This document shows, piece after piece, positions 15,751 through 23,265 of a DNA stretch of 26,344 bases; the first letter of the stretch is position 1, and the number at the start of each line of letters is the position of its first letter. Source of the DNA: CAZFMJ01 sp964520045 (GTDB lineage Bacteria; Elusimicrobiota; Elusimicrobia; Elusimicrobiales; CAZFMJ01); the NCBI GenBank assembly GCA_964520045.1, contig CAZFMJ010000036.1, positions 1 to 26,344 on the forward strand, written 5' to 3'. The position numbers and the translations under genes are program-made. The notes under the pieces are model-generated. The model did no database searches, had not been told where the DNA came from, and saw only the letters and a list, made by a program, of their open reading frames with translations.

Positions 15751-16942
15751 ATTCGATTTTCCGCGCGCTGTCCTTCATGCTGAAAAAAAACAAAGCCACA
15801 CCCGCTGTTCCGGCTCCCTGCATCAGACACATTGCCGGAGGCGTCAAATAATCGGCTATCATTCCGAAAATAAAATATGCCGCGGGGAAAGTAAAACTTA
15901 TAACCGCCTGCATAACCGCGAAAAACCTTCCTTTTACGGCGGCCGGAACCGTTTCCTGAAATAAGGAAATGAATTTTACGTTGTTAATACCAACTGAGAA
16001 TCCTATAAAAAACAGCGCGGACATATACACGTATCTGTTTACTATGATTCCCGGCAAAAAAAACATAGCCCCGGCGGCGCTCATGCATAGGGCTCCCATT
16101 CTGATGTGGTTTTTAACAAAACCGAACCAGCGTGAAGCGAATGTCCCGGCCAAAAGGCCTATCCAAAGACACGCCTCCAGACTCCCGAGCACGACCGCTC
16201 CGGCCTTAAGAACAACATTCGTATAAAGCGGCATCACCAGAAGCACCGGCGTGACAAAAAAATTAACCATGCCGAATCCCATCAGCACCTTCTTAAGGAC
16301 CGGCATGCCTTTTAATATTTCCCATCCCGAACATGATCCCCGGCCTTCGGCATGCTCCGCGGGACAAGGCCCGCAATCCGGAAATTTTACCGCAGAATAG
16401 AATATTCCCGCGGACGCATACAGCGCCGCGCTCAGGAGCGCCACGTTTTTTACTCCCATAAAGTCTATCAGGACGGCTCCCGCGACCGCTCCCCCGAAAT
16501 TCGCAAGCGATTGGGTGGACGATTGAAACGCCACGGCATTTTCCGCGTCTCCGGCGGGCACCAGTTCCAGCACGCTTTTATTGAGGCACGGATCGATGAA
16601 TGACTCCAGTAAAGCTATCGCAAATCCCGCGGCATACACCGAAATGATCGTAAAGCCGTAAAATCTCAGCAAACACAAAATCACGGCCGCGGAAAAACCG
16701 CAAAAAACCAGAATATTCCGGCTTTTTGAAGAGTCAACCCTTCTGCCTATCAGCGACGCGAATATTATGGAGGGCACGGCGCACGACACCATAAAAAAAC
16801 CGGCGCCCCTGCCCGCGGGACCGGAATTTTCCGTTATAATCCACCACATACCGGCTATCTGAAATGCCCGCAGGCCGGACTGGCTCGCTATCTGCCCCAG
16901 CCATAACAATGCAAAATTCCTGTTTTTTAACGTGAAAATCAT
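15737..16942 (-). CDS. MFS transporter (MFS_3/enterobactin-exporter-like)
   Basis: A 401-residue inner-membrane carrier with about 12 predicted helices. The start 'RNFALLWLGQIASQSGLRAFQIAGMWWI' and the loop 2-3 motif 'GRRVDSSKSRNILV' (the G-x-x-x-D-R/S-x-x-R motif A form) are typical of the MFS_3 group that exports siderophores, macrolides and related small molecules. 'NKSVLELVPAGDAENAVAFQSSTQSLANFGGAVAGAVL' is another group hallmark. The substrate is unknown. It overlaps the GNAT-like gene downstream and shares a TAATG with a short open frame upstream. Confidence 0.88.
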   Translation of the reverse strand: MIFTLKNRNFALLWLGQIASQSGLRAFQIAGMWWIITENSGPAGRGAGFFMVSCAVPSIIFASLIGRRVDSSKSRNILVFCGFSAAVILCLLRFYGFTIISVYAAGFAIALLESFIDPCLNKSVLELVPAGDAENAVAFQSSTQSLANFGGAVAGAVLIDFMGVKNVALLSAALYASAGIFYSAVKFPDCGPCPAEHAEGRGSCSGWEILKGMPVLKKVLMGFGMVNFFVTPVLLVMPLYTNVVLKAGAVVLGSLEACLWIGLLAGTFASRWFGFVKNHIRMGALCMSAAGAMFFLPGIIVNRYVYMSALFFIGFSVGINNVKFISLFQETVPAAVKGRFFAVMQAVISFTFPAAYFIFGMIADYLTPPAMCLMQGAGTAGVALFFFSMKDSARKIEYDPG

Positions 16943-17067
16943 TAATTTCTTTCATCCGCCAGATTTTTAATTTTTCCGCTTCTCGGATTGCGCGGCAGAG
17001 TTCCCTGTGTATCGGCGCAAAACGGCAGAAACAGCGCCAGCTGTAGAAAAACGACACCGTTTTTCAT
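16942..17067 (-). CDS. Possible 41-residue exported small protein or leader ORF
   Basis: An ATG at 17067 opens a 41-codon frame. It begins with a signal-like stretch (MKNGVVFLQLALFLPFCA) and has a short polar remainder ending 'KIKNLADERN'. Its TAA overlaps the MFS ATG (TAATG), an arrangement used for coupled genes. No Shine-Dalgarno is visible. It could be a real micro-protein, a translated leader or chance; no homologue is recognised. Confidence 0.3.
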   Translation of the reverse strand: MKNGVVFLQLALFLPFCADTQGTLPRNPRSGKIKNLADERN

Positions 17068-17127
17068 GTGAAGGTGAACACAGATAAGAAATTCTATCTG
17101 AATACCGGTCGAAAGAGAAGGGAAGAA

Positions 17128-17158
17128 AGGCCTATTTTAATTACCTGAAAGACCCATG
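17128..17158 (-). promoter_or_regulatory. Candidate upstream motif (CATGGGTCTTTCAGG...AGGCCT)
   Basis: On the minus strand this reads CATGGGTCTTTCAGG, then TAATTAAAAT, then AGGCCT. Spaced parts of it resemble the sequence upstream of the plus-strand gene at 17948. It sits about 60 nt before the small frame at 17067. It may be a shared regulator site or promoter element; function is unproven. Confidence 0.3.
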
Positions 17159-17171
17159 AGGGTTACTGCTT

Positions 17172-17753
17172 TTACCTTCGGATTTCTTCTTTAATAAATT
17201 TCATTGTTTCAGAACTGCTTGTTCCCGTAAATTTTTTACCGTTTTCAATTTCCACGGCGGTGAAAACATAATTATTCCCGAATGACGGATCTCTTTGTCT
17301 TTTTCCGCCGGCATCGCCGCTTATCTCAAAAGCCAATTCTATGACTTCAATTTTGGCATTTCCCCGCGTTGCCGGAAGCAGGCCGCGTTTGTTTCCTTCA
17401 TCCGCTTTTGCCGCCAGCCTGGCAAGTTCATAGCCGAATTCTTCCCGCCTTGGAACGTAAAAATTCCTATGCTCCGCTGTCAGAAGAAATTCGCCGTCTA
17501 TGCTGTAAGAAATTTTAATATGCGCTGCCAGCAGTTTTGCGCCGCCAAGCGGCCCAAAACCTCTGTACCCCAGCACAACTTTATCTCCGCCGTCAGGCGA
17601 AGCCACAAATGCAACCACGGCGGGCCCCTTGACCGCCAGAAAAACAGCCTGTTCATTATTGGAATTGTCGACGCCCTTAACAGCCGCGCCCTCTGCGGCC
17701 GCGTTTCCCGCCAGACATCCCGCGAAAACCGCCGCAATTATCATTTTATTCAT
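17172..17753 (-). CDS. Exported protein of unknown function
   Basis: A 193-residue protein with a signal peptide (MNKMIIAAVFAGCLAGNAAA, cleavage about residue 20). The mature part has beta-rich segments ('AVFLAVKGPAVVAFVASPDGGDKVVLGYRGFGPLG', 'IKISYSIDGEFLLTAE', 'AKIEVIELAFEISGD', 'YVFTAVEIENGKKF') and a charged end. No family is recognised. It is probably periplasmic. AAAGG lies about 9 nt before the ATG. It is transcribed divergently from the LAS-peptidase-like gene across a 194-nt space. Confidence 0.65.
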   Translation of the reverse strand: MNKMIIAAVFAGCLAGNAAAEGAAVKGVDNSNNEQAVFLAVKGPAVVAFVASPDGGDKVVLGYRGFGPLGGAKLLAAHIKISYSIDGEFLLTAEHRNFYVPRREEFGYELARLAAKADEGNKRGLLPATRGNAKIEVIELAFEISGDAGGKRQRDPSFGNNYVFTAVEIENGKKFTGTSSSETMKFIKEEIRR

Positions 17754-17831
17754 ATTTTATACCTTTCTTAATTTTCGCTCTGTCTCCATATCCTGCCGCA
17801 ATCAATCATATCACGGAATCTGGTTTCCCGT

Positions 17832-17913
17832 ATGGGCATTTAGGGCAGTTTTTTATACTCTTTGGTCTGCCTGAAATTAGGAAAAAAGTCCTATCCGCCT
17901 TTTTTGTTATAAT
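17832..17913 (+). promoter_or_regulatory. Upstream region of the LAS-peptidase-like gene: repeated motif, inverted repeat and -10
   Basis: ATGGGCATTTAGGGCA (17832-17847) and GGTCTGCCTGAAATTAGG (17864-17881) resemble parts of the motif at 17128-17158. TAGGA-AAAAAG-TCCTA (17878-17893) is a short inverted repeat. TATAAT (17908-17913) is a perfect -10 about 35 nt before the ATG, without a clear -35, so an activator acting from the upstream motif is plausible. The gene has a strong Shine-Dalgarno, GGAGGGGG. Confidence 0.4.
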
Positions 17914-17947
17914 ATTTTGGGTTAATGTTGCGGATCATGGAGGGGGA

Positions 17948-19132
17948 ATGAAACCGATACTCCTGGCAGTTTTAATACTTGGGCTTGTCGTGCCTGCGTT
18001 CAGCGCCGGCACGGATGTTGTTTTTGACGGCAATATCAAAACGGTGGGAAAAATCGCGGATCATATAAATGACCCCGCCGTTTTATCCGCTTTTGGGGGA
18101 AATGAATTAATCAGCCCCTTAAAAACCACGTCAACCGGCGTTGCCGCTATGCGGCTTTTTGAAATAAAAGCATCCGGCAGCAGGGAAATTGTAAATCCCG
18201 TTACGATATCGGATAGTAAAACAAGCTATGAATTTACGCCTAATGCGTACCGTTATTGGGAATTAACCTGCACAGGGCAAAACGCAGGCCCATGGGGAGC
18301 ATGCTGGTCCGTCGATTTCCATCCCGCTGCGGCAGGACACAACCATTCTCCGGCCAGGACATTGTCCTACATAGACCCCCAAAACGACCCGCAATTATTG
18401 CCTGCGCGGATATGCAAATCCGATATACCTGGGAATACTCCTTTTAAAATTTATTTTAAAGCGCCGGCATATTCCGCCCTTGTCCTTGAAAAAAGCGAAT
18501 TTTACGGCAGCTGCCAAGGGACGATGCAGACAGAAAATTTCATCAAAGTCACCGCTCAAAATTCAATTCAGTTGGAGGAACTCAAACCGGAACCATATTT
18601 CACGTTCAAGAGCGCGGATGGACATCACTCGGCAAATCGCTTTGCGGCTGCGGACACAAATATAAAATTAAAGCAAATCGCATGGGAATACTACTCCGTG
18701 TATAAACCGGCAACCGCCTATAAAATGATAACCATAAACGATATGGGCCTTATCTGGGGCGGGAGGTATCATGCGTTAGAACCCCATAATTGCTGGGCTA
18801 ACGGCGCGGATCACGTTTATCATCGCTATGGGAGGCAGGTTGACGTGCGCTCGTGGAATATTCCGCGGGCGAACCGGGCATGCTTTAAAGAGATAGCCTG
18901 CAAACATCACGCTCATCCTATCCTTGAGGGAAGCGCGCCCGGCGCCATTCCCGAAAAAGATTATTCCAACATATCTTCTTTAAAAGCGGATATCCTTGAC
19001 AGGATGGAACATTATCATCTTAATTTCGCGGGACCGGCGGATCCTCAGGTAGACCCCATAGACGACACCCGCACAACCTGCCCCAGTGTTATTCCGCCGG
19101 AAGTATCGGCTTGCCCAAAGCCGCGGGAATAA
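17948..19132 (+). CDS. Exported protein with LAS-type zinc peptidase signature
   Basis: A 394-residue protein with a clear signal peptide (about 1-19, ...LVVPAFSA). Residues 20-220 are beta-rich with four Cys residues and no recognised fold. The part at about 265-360 contains 'LIWGGRYHALEPHNCWANG', then H292-x6-D299 ('HRYGRQVDVRSWNIP') and H355-x-H357 ('MEHYHLNF'). H-x6-D plus H-x-H is the metal-binding signature of LAS enzymes (D-Ala-D-Ala carboxypeptidases VanX/VanY, M15, MepA/M74, lysostaphin-type). This suggests a periplasmic or surface peptidoglycan or protein hydrolase. The identification is from motif spacing only. A Pro-rich Cys-containing tail follows. Strong Shine-Dalgarno GGAGGGGG; monocistronic. 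Confidence 0.65.
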   Translation: MKPILLAVLILGLVVPAFSAGTDVVFDGNIKTVGKIADHINDPAVLSAFGGNELISPLKTTSTGVAAMRLFEIKASGSREIVNPVTISDSKTSYEFTPNAYRYWELTCTGQNAGPWGACWSVDFHPAAAGHNHSPARTLSYIDPQNDPQLLPARICKSDIPGNTPFKIYFKAPAYSALVLEKSEFYGSCQGTMQTENFIKVTAQNSIQLEELKPEPYFTFKSADGHHSANRFAAADTNIKLKQIAWEYYSVYKPATAYKMITINDMGLIWGGRYHALEPHNCWANGADHVYHRYGRQVDVRSWNIPRANRACFKEIACKHHAHPILEGSAPGAIPEKDYSNISSLKADILDRMEHYHLNFAGPADPQVDPIDDTRTTCPSVIPPEVSACPKPRE

Positions 19133-19153
19133 ACTCCGCCGCCGCAATCAGAA

Positions 19154-20002
19154 TTATTTCTGGAAGACGGCGAAATGGCCTTCGCGGTATATCGGCGCGC
19201 ACTTGTCGACGGCGCTGATTATTATCCTTTTAAACAGCGGCCATTTGGCATGAGTCCAGCCCAATTCCCTATAATACTTATGAAATACGGGATTAAGCCC
19301 GCTCCCGCCGAAAAGCGTTATTAGTTCGTTCTTGTCATAAAAACGGATATGCCCCCGCCAATTATCCTTCTGCAGGGACATGGGACTTCTGTCCAGCCGC
19401 TCGTAATTGCTTCTGCCTAAAATGAGCTTTAAAACCCCGCCGATATGCGAAACGTTCGGCGTCGTAATTATAAAAAGCCCGCCTTTTTTTAATATTCTTG
19501 CCCCCTCCGCTATCAGCTCCAAAGGAGATATGAGATGCTCCAATATTTCGGTGGCTATTACCGCGTCAAAAGTTTCATTTTCAAAGGGAATTTTAATCTG
19601 CCGGTCGGACTTTGAATAAAAAGGATCTAATTCCGCGTTCACGCATTCTTCCGTATAAGGATGTATAAATTCGCTGAATTCCTCATCTATTTTTTGCCCC
19701 ACCCCGTAACAAAAGATCCTGTTATTCAATAATGTTTTAAGCTGGCGGATAATTGTTCCGGGAAACATGCCGATATCAATAACCTTACTATCCGAACAAA
19801 GGCGGCTGACAACCTGCTCATAAACCAAAAAACACCGGGTCCGGCACACATGGGCGAAGTTCGTCCCTTCATGAAACCGGGTATCGCTTAACTCGTCGCT
19901 TTCATATACAGACGGCTTATATTCGTTAAAAACGAAATTATAATATTCGCTTTCGGACAGAACTTTGAAATTTTCTTTGTAAGTCATTTTATTTTCAGGC
20001 AT
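19154..20002 (-). CDS. Class I SAM-dependent methyltransferase
   Basis: A protein of about 282 residues with a Rossmann-type methyltransferase core at about 80-220. Motif I is 'VIDIGMFPGT', an acidic post-I region follows, and 'FDAVIATEILEHLISPLELI' and 'LKKGGLFIITTPNVSHIGG' are typical of Methyltransf_11/23. The C-terminal part ('IRFYDKNELITLFGGSGLNPVF') matches sugar or lipid methyltransferases in surface-polysaccharide clusters, but there is no such cluster here. The frame is open to a GTG at 20008; ATG 20002 is preferred, without a clear Shine-Dalgarno. Substrate unknown. Confidence 0.85.
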   Translation of the reverse strand: MPENKMTYKENFKVLSESEYYNFVFNEYKPSVYESDELSDTRFHEGTNFAHVCRTRCFLVYEQVVSRLCSDSKVIDIGMFPGTIIRQLKTLLNNRIFCYGVGQKIDEEFSEFIHPYTEECVNAELDPFYSKSDRQIKIPFENETFDAVIATEILEHLISPLELIAEGARILKKGGLFIITTPNVSHIGGVLKLILGRSNYERLDRSPMSLQKDNWRGHIRFYDKNELITLFGGSGLNPVFHKYYRELGWTHAKWPLFKRIIISAVDKCAPIYREGHFAVFQK

Positions 20003-20040
20003 AAACACGGAAAATATAACTAACTGCGCTTGTACAAGGG

Positions 20041-20065
20041 GATAGGGGACATGTCGTCCCCTATC
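20041..20065. repeat. Perfect 10-bp hairpin (GATAGGGGAC-ATGTC-GTCCCCTATC)
   Basis: A perfect inverted repeat with a 5-nt loop, 25 nt past the stop of the variable surface-protein gene on the minus strand. There is no T-run on either side. It may serve as a transcript end or be a REP-like unit. Confidence 0.75.
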
Positions 20066-20089
20066 GCCGGATGTTACGCAAAACCACTT

Positions 20090-20890
20090 TTAATATTTAC
20101 AGCATAATACCTTCAATACAGCGTTACAATAGTTAACAGGAGACCAGTTAGTTGATACAGTAATGGCATGAATACCACCGCCTGCGGTTGTCCACCCTTC
20201 ACAATCATCGAAAACATACCCGTCCGCAGCGAATGCAAAGCCTGTGGAAACCCAATAATACTCCCCCGGTGTTATCGGAAGAGAATGTCCCGTCGCCCGC
20301 CAACGGTCAATTTCCCCCCTCTCACAGACATGATAGCCTCCGTCTCCGCATCCATTGTCCTCTATAAAAGTCTGTATTCCTGGATAACCGCCGAAATTAC
20401 CATTATGGAGAGCATCGGTAGGTTTTATTTCCGACACGATAGGCCAGCTGCCGCTGCTGTCGCCTCCGGCGGATTTCCATAGAGAGCCGTCGCAGTATTC
20501 AAGCAATTTTTTCGCCGGGTCGGAATTATATCTGATGGCCCCAGCCACGCTGCAGGTTAAAGTTTTATCTGTTGTTCCTACTTTTATTAACCCCCGCACA
20601 TCCAGTTTTGCCAGGGGCTGGGAAGTGCCTATGCCAAGTCTTCCATCGGGCCTGGTGTCGGCGTTATTAGCGCCTATCGTAACATCACCTCTTTCCCTTG
20701 CAAAAGCAGCTTTGCCAGTGCTCACAAGCCTGGTGTAAATTCCGACGGGCGAAGGATAATATGCGTGCAGGGTCAGGGTCTCGCTCCCCATTTTTTCATA
20801 CCCGAACATCAGAATAGCGACAACAATACCGGCCGCTATGTGCTTTTTTGTTAATTCAATCTTTTGCGGCATCCTGATTTCTATTTTCAT
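20090..20890 (-). CDS. Membrane-anchored surface protein, constant N-terminus and Cys-rich variable C-terminus (copy 1)
   Basis: A 266-residue protein. It has a basic N-terminus, one membrane helix (about 16-31, IAAGIVVAILMFGYEK), the segment 'SETLTLHAYYPSPVGIYTRL', a 'RLGIGTSQPLAKLDVRG' repeat of the type seen in tail-fibre and S74-like surface proteins, and 'CSVAGAIRYNSDPAKKLLEYCDGSLWKS' (about 110-143). The C-terminal ~120 residues are Gly/Cys/Trp-rich ('CGDGGYHVCERGEIDRW', 'DCEGWTTAGGGIHAITVSTNW', 'VLKVLCCKY') and unlike copy 2. AGGAGG lies 5 nt before the ATG. It is probably displayed outside the inner membrane, perhaps as an adhesin or pilus-associated tip; no function is proven. Confidence 0.75.
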   Translation of the reverse strand: MKIEIRMPQKIELTKKHIAAGIVVAILMFGYEKMGSETLTLHAYYPSPVGIYTRLVSTGKAAFARERGDVTIGANNADTRPDGRLGIGTSQPLAKLDVRGLIKVGTTDKTLTCSVAGAIRYNSDPAKKLLEYCDGSLWKSAGGDSSGSWPIVSEIKPTDALHNGNFGGYPGIQTFIEDNGCGDGGYHVCERGEIDRWRATGHSLPITPGEYYWVSTGFAFAADGYVFDDCEGWTTAGGGIHAITVSTNWSPVNYCNAVLKVLCCKY

Positions 20891-20900
20891 GATTTCCTCC
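20466..20900. repeat. Long direct repeat, copy 1 (5' half of surface-protein gene)
   Basis: About 435 nt match 21776-22210 with a constant 1310-nt offset. I count roughly seven differences. It covers the Shine-Dalgarno, the start and codons 1 to about 141. Identity stops sharply at the GGCGGATTTCC junction. Confidence 0.92.
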
Positions 20901-21025
20901 TGGAATTCCTTATTCTATATTTCCAGACTTCCGTGTTCCAGTGATTTTCCTTTTGTTTTTGATCTTATTAATACCATATTACCATATTACCTACCCGTAT
21001 TACCTACCCGTGGAAACGGGCAACA

Positions 21026-21235
21026 CGTTTTATTTGGGCTTCTCTTTTAATGCTAAAAATTGCGCGGGATGTGATTCTTTCCAAAGCAGTTTTACCGGTC
21101 CAAATATGCTGGCATGCTTTCCTGTGTGTTTTGAATTATGTTCTTTGATTCGGCGCTCTATATCGCACGTGGCGCCGGTTAAAAAGCTTTATCGACACAT
21201 TCAACTATACAAACAAACCATTTATCTGGATTGGC
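21026..21235 (-). pseudogene. Degenerate GIY-YIG nuclease gene fragment
   Basis: About 210 nt match the intact GIY-YIG gene at 25881-26168 (its codons 3-74) with many substitutions. One T is lost in the run equivalent to 25965-25969 and one base near the 'CCGGTGTAAAAAG' site, so the frame is broken twice. Both ends are cut off: the gene start is replaced by infC sequence and the last ~21 codons are absent. Upstream on the plus strand (20973-21012) are short tandem units (ACCATATT, TACCTACCCGT). Confidence 0.85.
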
Positions 21236-21391
21236 GGCCGGCGAGATTTCAACGAGGTCAAGGCCGGGCGCCCTGGCCATGGCGCCCGCCTCGTAAATCG
21301 GCTTGATTCCAACCATGGTCCCGTCGCTGGTGATAAGGCGCACCTGCGGGGACGCAATGTTTCTGTTTACTCTGACTCTCTTGTCGTGATG
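21236..21391 (-). pseudogene. infC: Fragment of infC (translation initiation factor IF-3, N-terminal part)
   Basis: The minus-strand frame reads 'HHDKRVRVNRNIASPQVRLI', then 'TSDGTMVGIKPIYEAGAMAR', then 'APGLDLVEISPAA'. That is the IF-3 N-domain pattern RVN..I..P.VRLI..DG...GI....A...A...LDLVEISP. It stops after about 52 codons, where GIY-YIG sequence begins. Upstream there is AGGAGG, but the frame meets TAG at 21392-21394 and no usable start codon in phase is visible. It is read as a transposed or recombined gene fragment; the functional infC must lie elsewhere. Confidence 0.82.
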
Positions 21392-21501
21392 CTACAAACG
21401 TTTTCCTCCTGTAGTTTTCATTTCTGCCGTCCTGCTACAGACGGAGGGCCGGTTTAAGATAATTGCCACCCTTCTTATATTTTACTTTTTTGACCGCACA
21501 T

Positions 21502-22182
21502 TTAAAGGGAACAAATAAAAGCCATGCCGGTATACCTGCATACTGCGGCTCCATAACCAAATCCACAACCCGGAGGTATTTCCCAGAAAGCGTTGCTACC
21601 AAAGCAGTATCCGAATCTGCCCAGGGCAAGTTCCTGCGTATACCCGGAAGGGCAATACCCCTGAGCGCCGCCGGCATTCACACAGGCAGGATAACCAAAA
21701 AACTCACCTGAAAGAGCATCACCGGATACTGTTTCAAAGCAATGGTATGTAAAAGACGCGCTTGTGCCGCTGCCGCCGGCGGATTTCCATAGAGCGCCGT
21801 CGCAGTATTCAAGCAATTTTTTCGCCGGGTCGGAATTATATCTGATAGCCCCAGCCACGCTGCAGGTTAAAGTTTTATCTGTTGTTCCTACTTTTATTAA
21901 CCCCCGCACATCCAGTTTTGCCAGGGGCTGGGAAGTGCCTATGCCAAGTCTTCCATCGGGCCTGGTGTCGGCGTTATTAGCGCCTATCGTAACATCACCT
22001 CTTTCCCTTGCAAAAGCAGCTTTGCCAGTGCTCACAAGCCTGGTGTAAATTCCGACGGGCGAAGGATAATATGCGTGCAGGGTCAGGGTCTCGCTCCCCA
22101 TTTTTTCATACCCGAACATCAGAATAGCGACAACAATACCGGCCGCTATGTGCTTTTTTGTCAATTCGATCTTTTGCGGCAT
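21502..22182 (-). CDS. Membrane-anchored surface protein, constant N-terminus and Cys-rich variable C-terminus (copy 2)
   Basis: A paralogue of the gene at 20090-20890. The anchor, 'SETLTLHAYYPSP', 'LGIGTSQPLAKLDV' and 'LEYCDGALWKS' parts are almost identical. The last ~90 residues are different: 'HCFETVSGDALSGEFFGYPAC', 'YCPSGYTQELALGRFGYC', 'PPGCGFGYGAAVC', many Cys. The start is uncertain. The position of copy 1's ATG is ATA here (22198-22200), still 5-7 nt after GAGGAGA. The first in-phase ATG is at 22182, and the frame is open up to a TTG at 22278. Initiation at 22182 keeps the membrane helix; ATA initiation or loss of expression is possible. Confidence 0.7.
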   Translation of the reverse strand: MPQKIELTKKHIAAGIVVAILMFGYEKMGSETLTLHAYYPSPVGIYTRLVSTGKAAFARERGDVTIGANNADTRPDGRLGIGTSQPLAKLDVRGLIKVGTTDKTLTCSVAGAIRYNSDPAKKLLEYCDGALWKSAGGSGTSASFTYHCFETVSGDALSGEFFGYPACVNAGGAQGYCPSGYTQELALGRFGYCFGSNAFWEIPPGCGFGYGAAVCRYTGMAFICSL

Positions 22183-22210
22183 CCTGATTTCTATTTTTAT
22201 AATTTTCTCC
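21776..22210. repeat. Long direct repeat, copy 2
   Basis: The partner of 20466-20900. Three of the few differences lie around the start codon and Shine-Dalgarno, including ATG to ATA. Confidence 0.92.
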
Positions 22211-22323
22211 TCTTTTTTTGTTATACACGTGAAAACGGGTATCCCGCCCGGATTCCCCTCTAAACAGACACCGGGCAAGCCGCTGAAAAATCGCGGGAAC
22301 GATATCCTTCCTGCCTTTCAGTA

Positions 22324-23265
22324 TTATACACCTTTACCAAAGCTCCACGACAGGGTTATTACCTGCGTCTGCCCGCCGATACAGGCCGTGGGGATCAAAG
22401 CATAATCCAACCTAAAAGAATTCCAGAAGAAACCCAATCCCGCCGCCAAGGGCTCCACCTCTTCCTCTCCCAGCGCATCCCCCTTAAATCCCAGCCGGAA
22501 TGCCGCGGTTTTTTTCCAGTTCAGCTCCGCTCCCAAATGCGCGCCGGCCGCCTTTTCGTTCAATTCATAGGAACCCGACGCGCCCAGCATAAGAAGCAGC
22601 CCCCGCGCAAGCGCGAAGCTGCCGCTTGCCGCCATGCCCAATGACGCAGGAAGAGGATCTCCCTCCCGCTGAAACCTGATTTTATCGCCCATGTGCCGCG
22701 CGTAAACGCCCAGATTAACGCCCCGCGGGATATTTCTCAGCAAAAATCCGGCATTAACCGAAAATGCTTCGGCCTCAGCCTCCTGCGCCAGACAAGAAGT
22801 CATGTAATTTACGCTTACACCCAAACCGGCATTGCGGCTCAAATCTTTTGCGTATCCGAAACTGAAAACATTGTCGCGCTGGGCGGTCACAGTTTGCGTT
22901 CTTCCGTCGCTGAACAAAAGCTCGGCGTCCCCGGCGCCGTAATAGTTGAAAGAGCCGTAAAATCCTCCGTACCTGGACGGAACCCCGAAAGAGACGAGCG
23001 ACAGGCTGTCGCCGGCGAATCCGCGCAGAAAAGTTGAGCTTGCCTGCGGTTTTTTTAAAGTAGATAAAACCGCGGGATTTATGTGAACACCGCTTAAATC
23101 TCCCTCAAAAGCCCCTATCGACTCGCCCATAGCCAAAGCCCGGGCATTGGAAATTTTGCGCAAAACAGCCCCGCCCGTAATTCCCGGACTTACCGCCATG
23201 ATATTATCAACAGCTATGCCCGATATTAAAACCGCCGCTGCCGGCAATATATATTTAAAACTCAT
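22324..23265 (-). CDS. PorV/PorQ-like outer-membrane protein (UPF0164 type)
   Basis: A 313-residue protein with a signal peptide (about 1-24, ...AVDNIMA). The start of the mature part, 'RKISNARALAMGESIGAFEGDLSGVHINPAVLS', is the PorV/UPF0164/FadL-like signature 'aRa.aMG.a..a...d.sa...NPA.L'. The rest is a beta-barrel with repeated Gly/aromatic strands and ends 'VITLSWSFGKGV'. In Bacteroidota PorV shuttles type IX secretion substrates at the outer membrane. It overlaps the stop of the upstream glycosidase with a sorting tail (ATGA), which supports a functional pair. Confidence 0.8.
   Translation of the reverse strand: MSFKYILPAAAVLISGIAVDNIMAVSPGITGGAVLRKISNARALAMGESIGAFEGDLSGVHINPAVLSTLKKPQASSTFLRGFAGDSLSLVSFGVPSRYGGFYGSFNYYGAGDAELLFSDGRTQTVTAQRDNVFSFGYAKDLSRNAGLGVSVNYMTSCLAQEAEAEAFSVNAGFLLRNIPRGVNLGVYARHMGDKIRFQREGDPLPASLGMAASGSFALARGLLLMLGASGSYELNEKAAGAHLGAELNWKKTAAFRLGFKGDALGEEEVEPLAAGLGFFWNSFRLDYALIPTACIGGQTQVITLSWSFGKGV

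Noticed and set aside
21236..21421. Functional infC gene
   Set aside because: Only the first ~52 codons are present, the frame upstream has a TAG, and no start codon in phase was found.
20090..22278. Diversity-generating retroelement acting on the variable tails
   Set aside because: No reverse transcriptase, no template repeat and no adenine-biased differences are visible. The tails differ completely, not at scattered codons.
20090..22278. Site-specific shufflon with a recombinase
   Set aside because: No integrase/invertase gene and no clear inverted crossover sites are in the window. Only the analogy in protein layout is kept.
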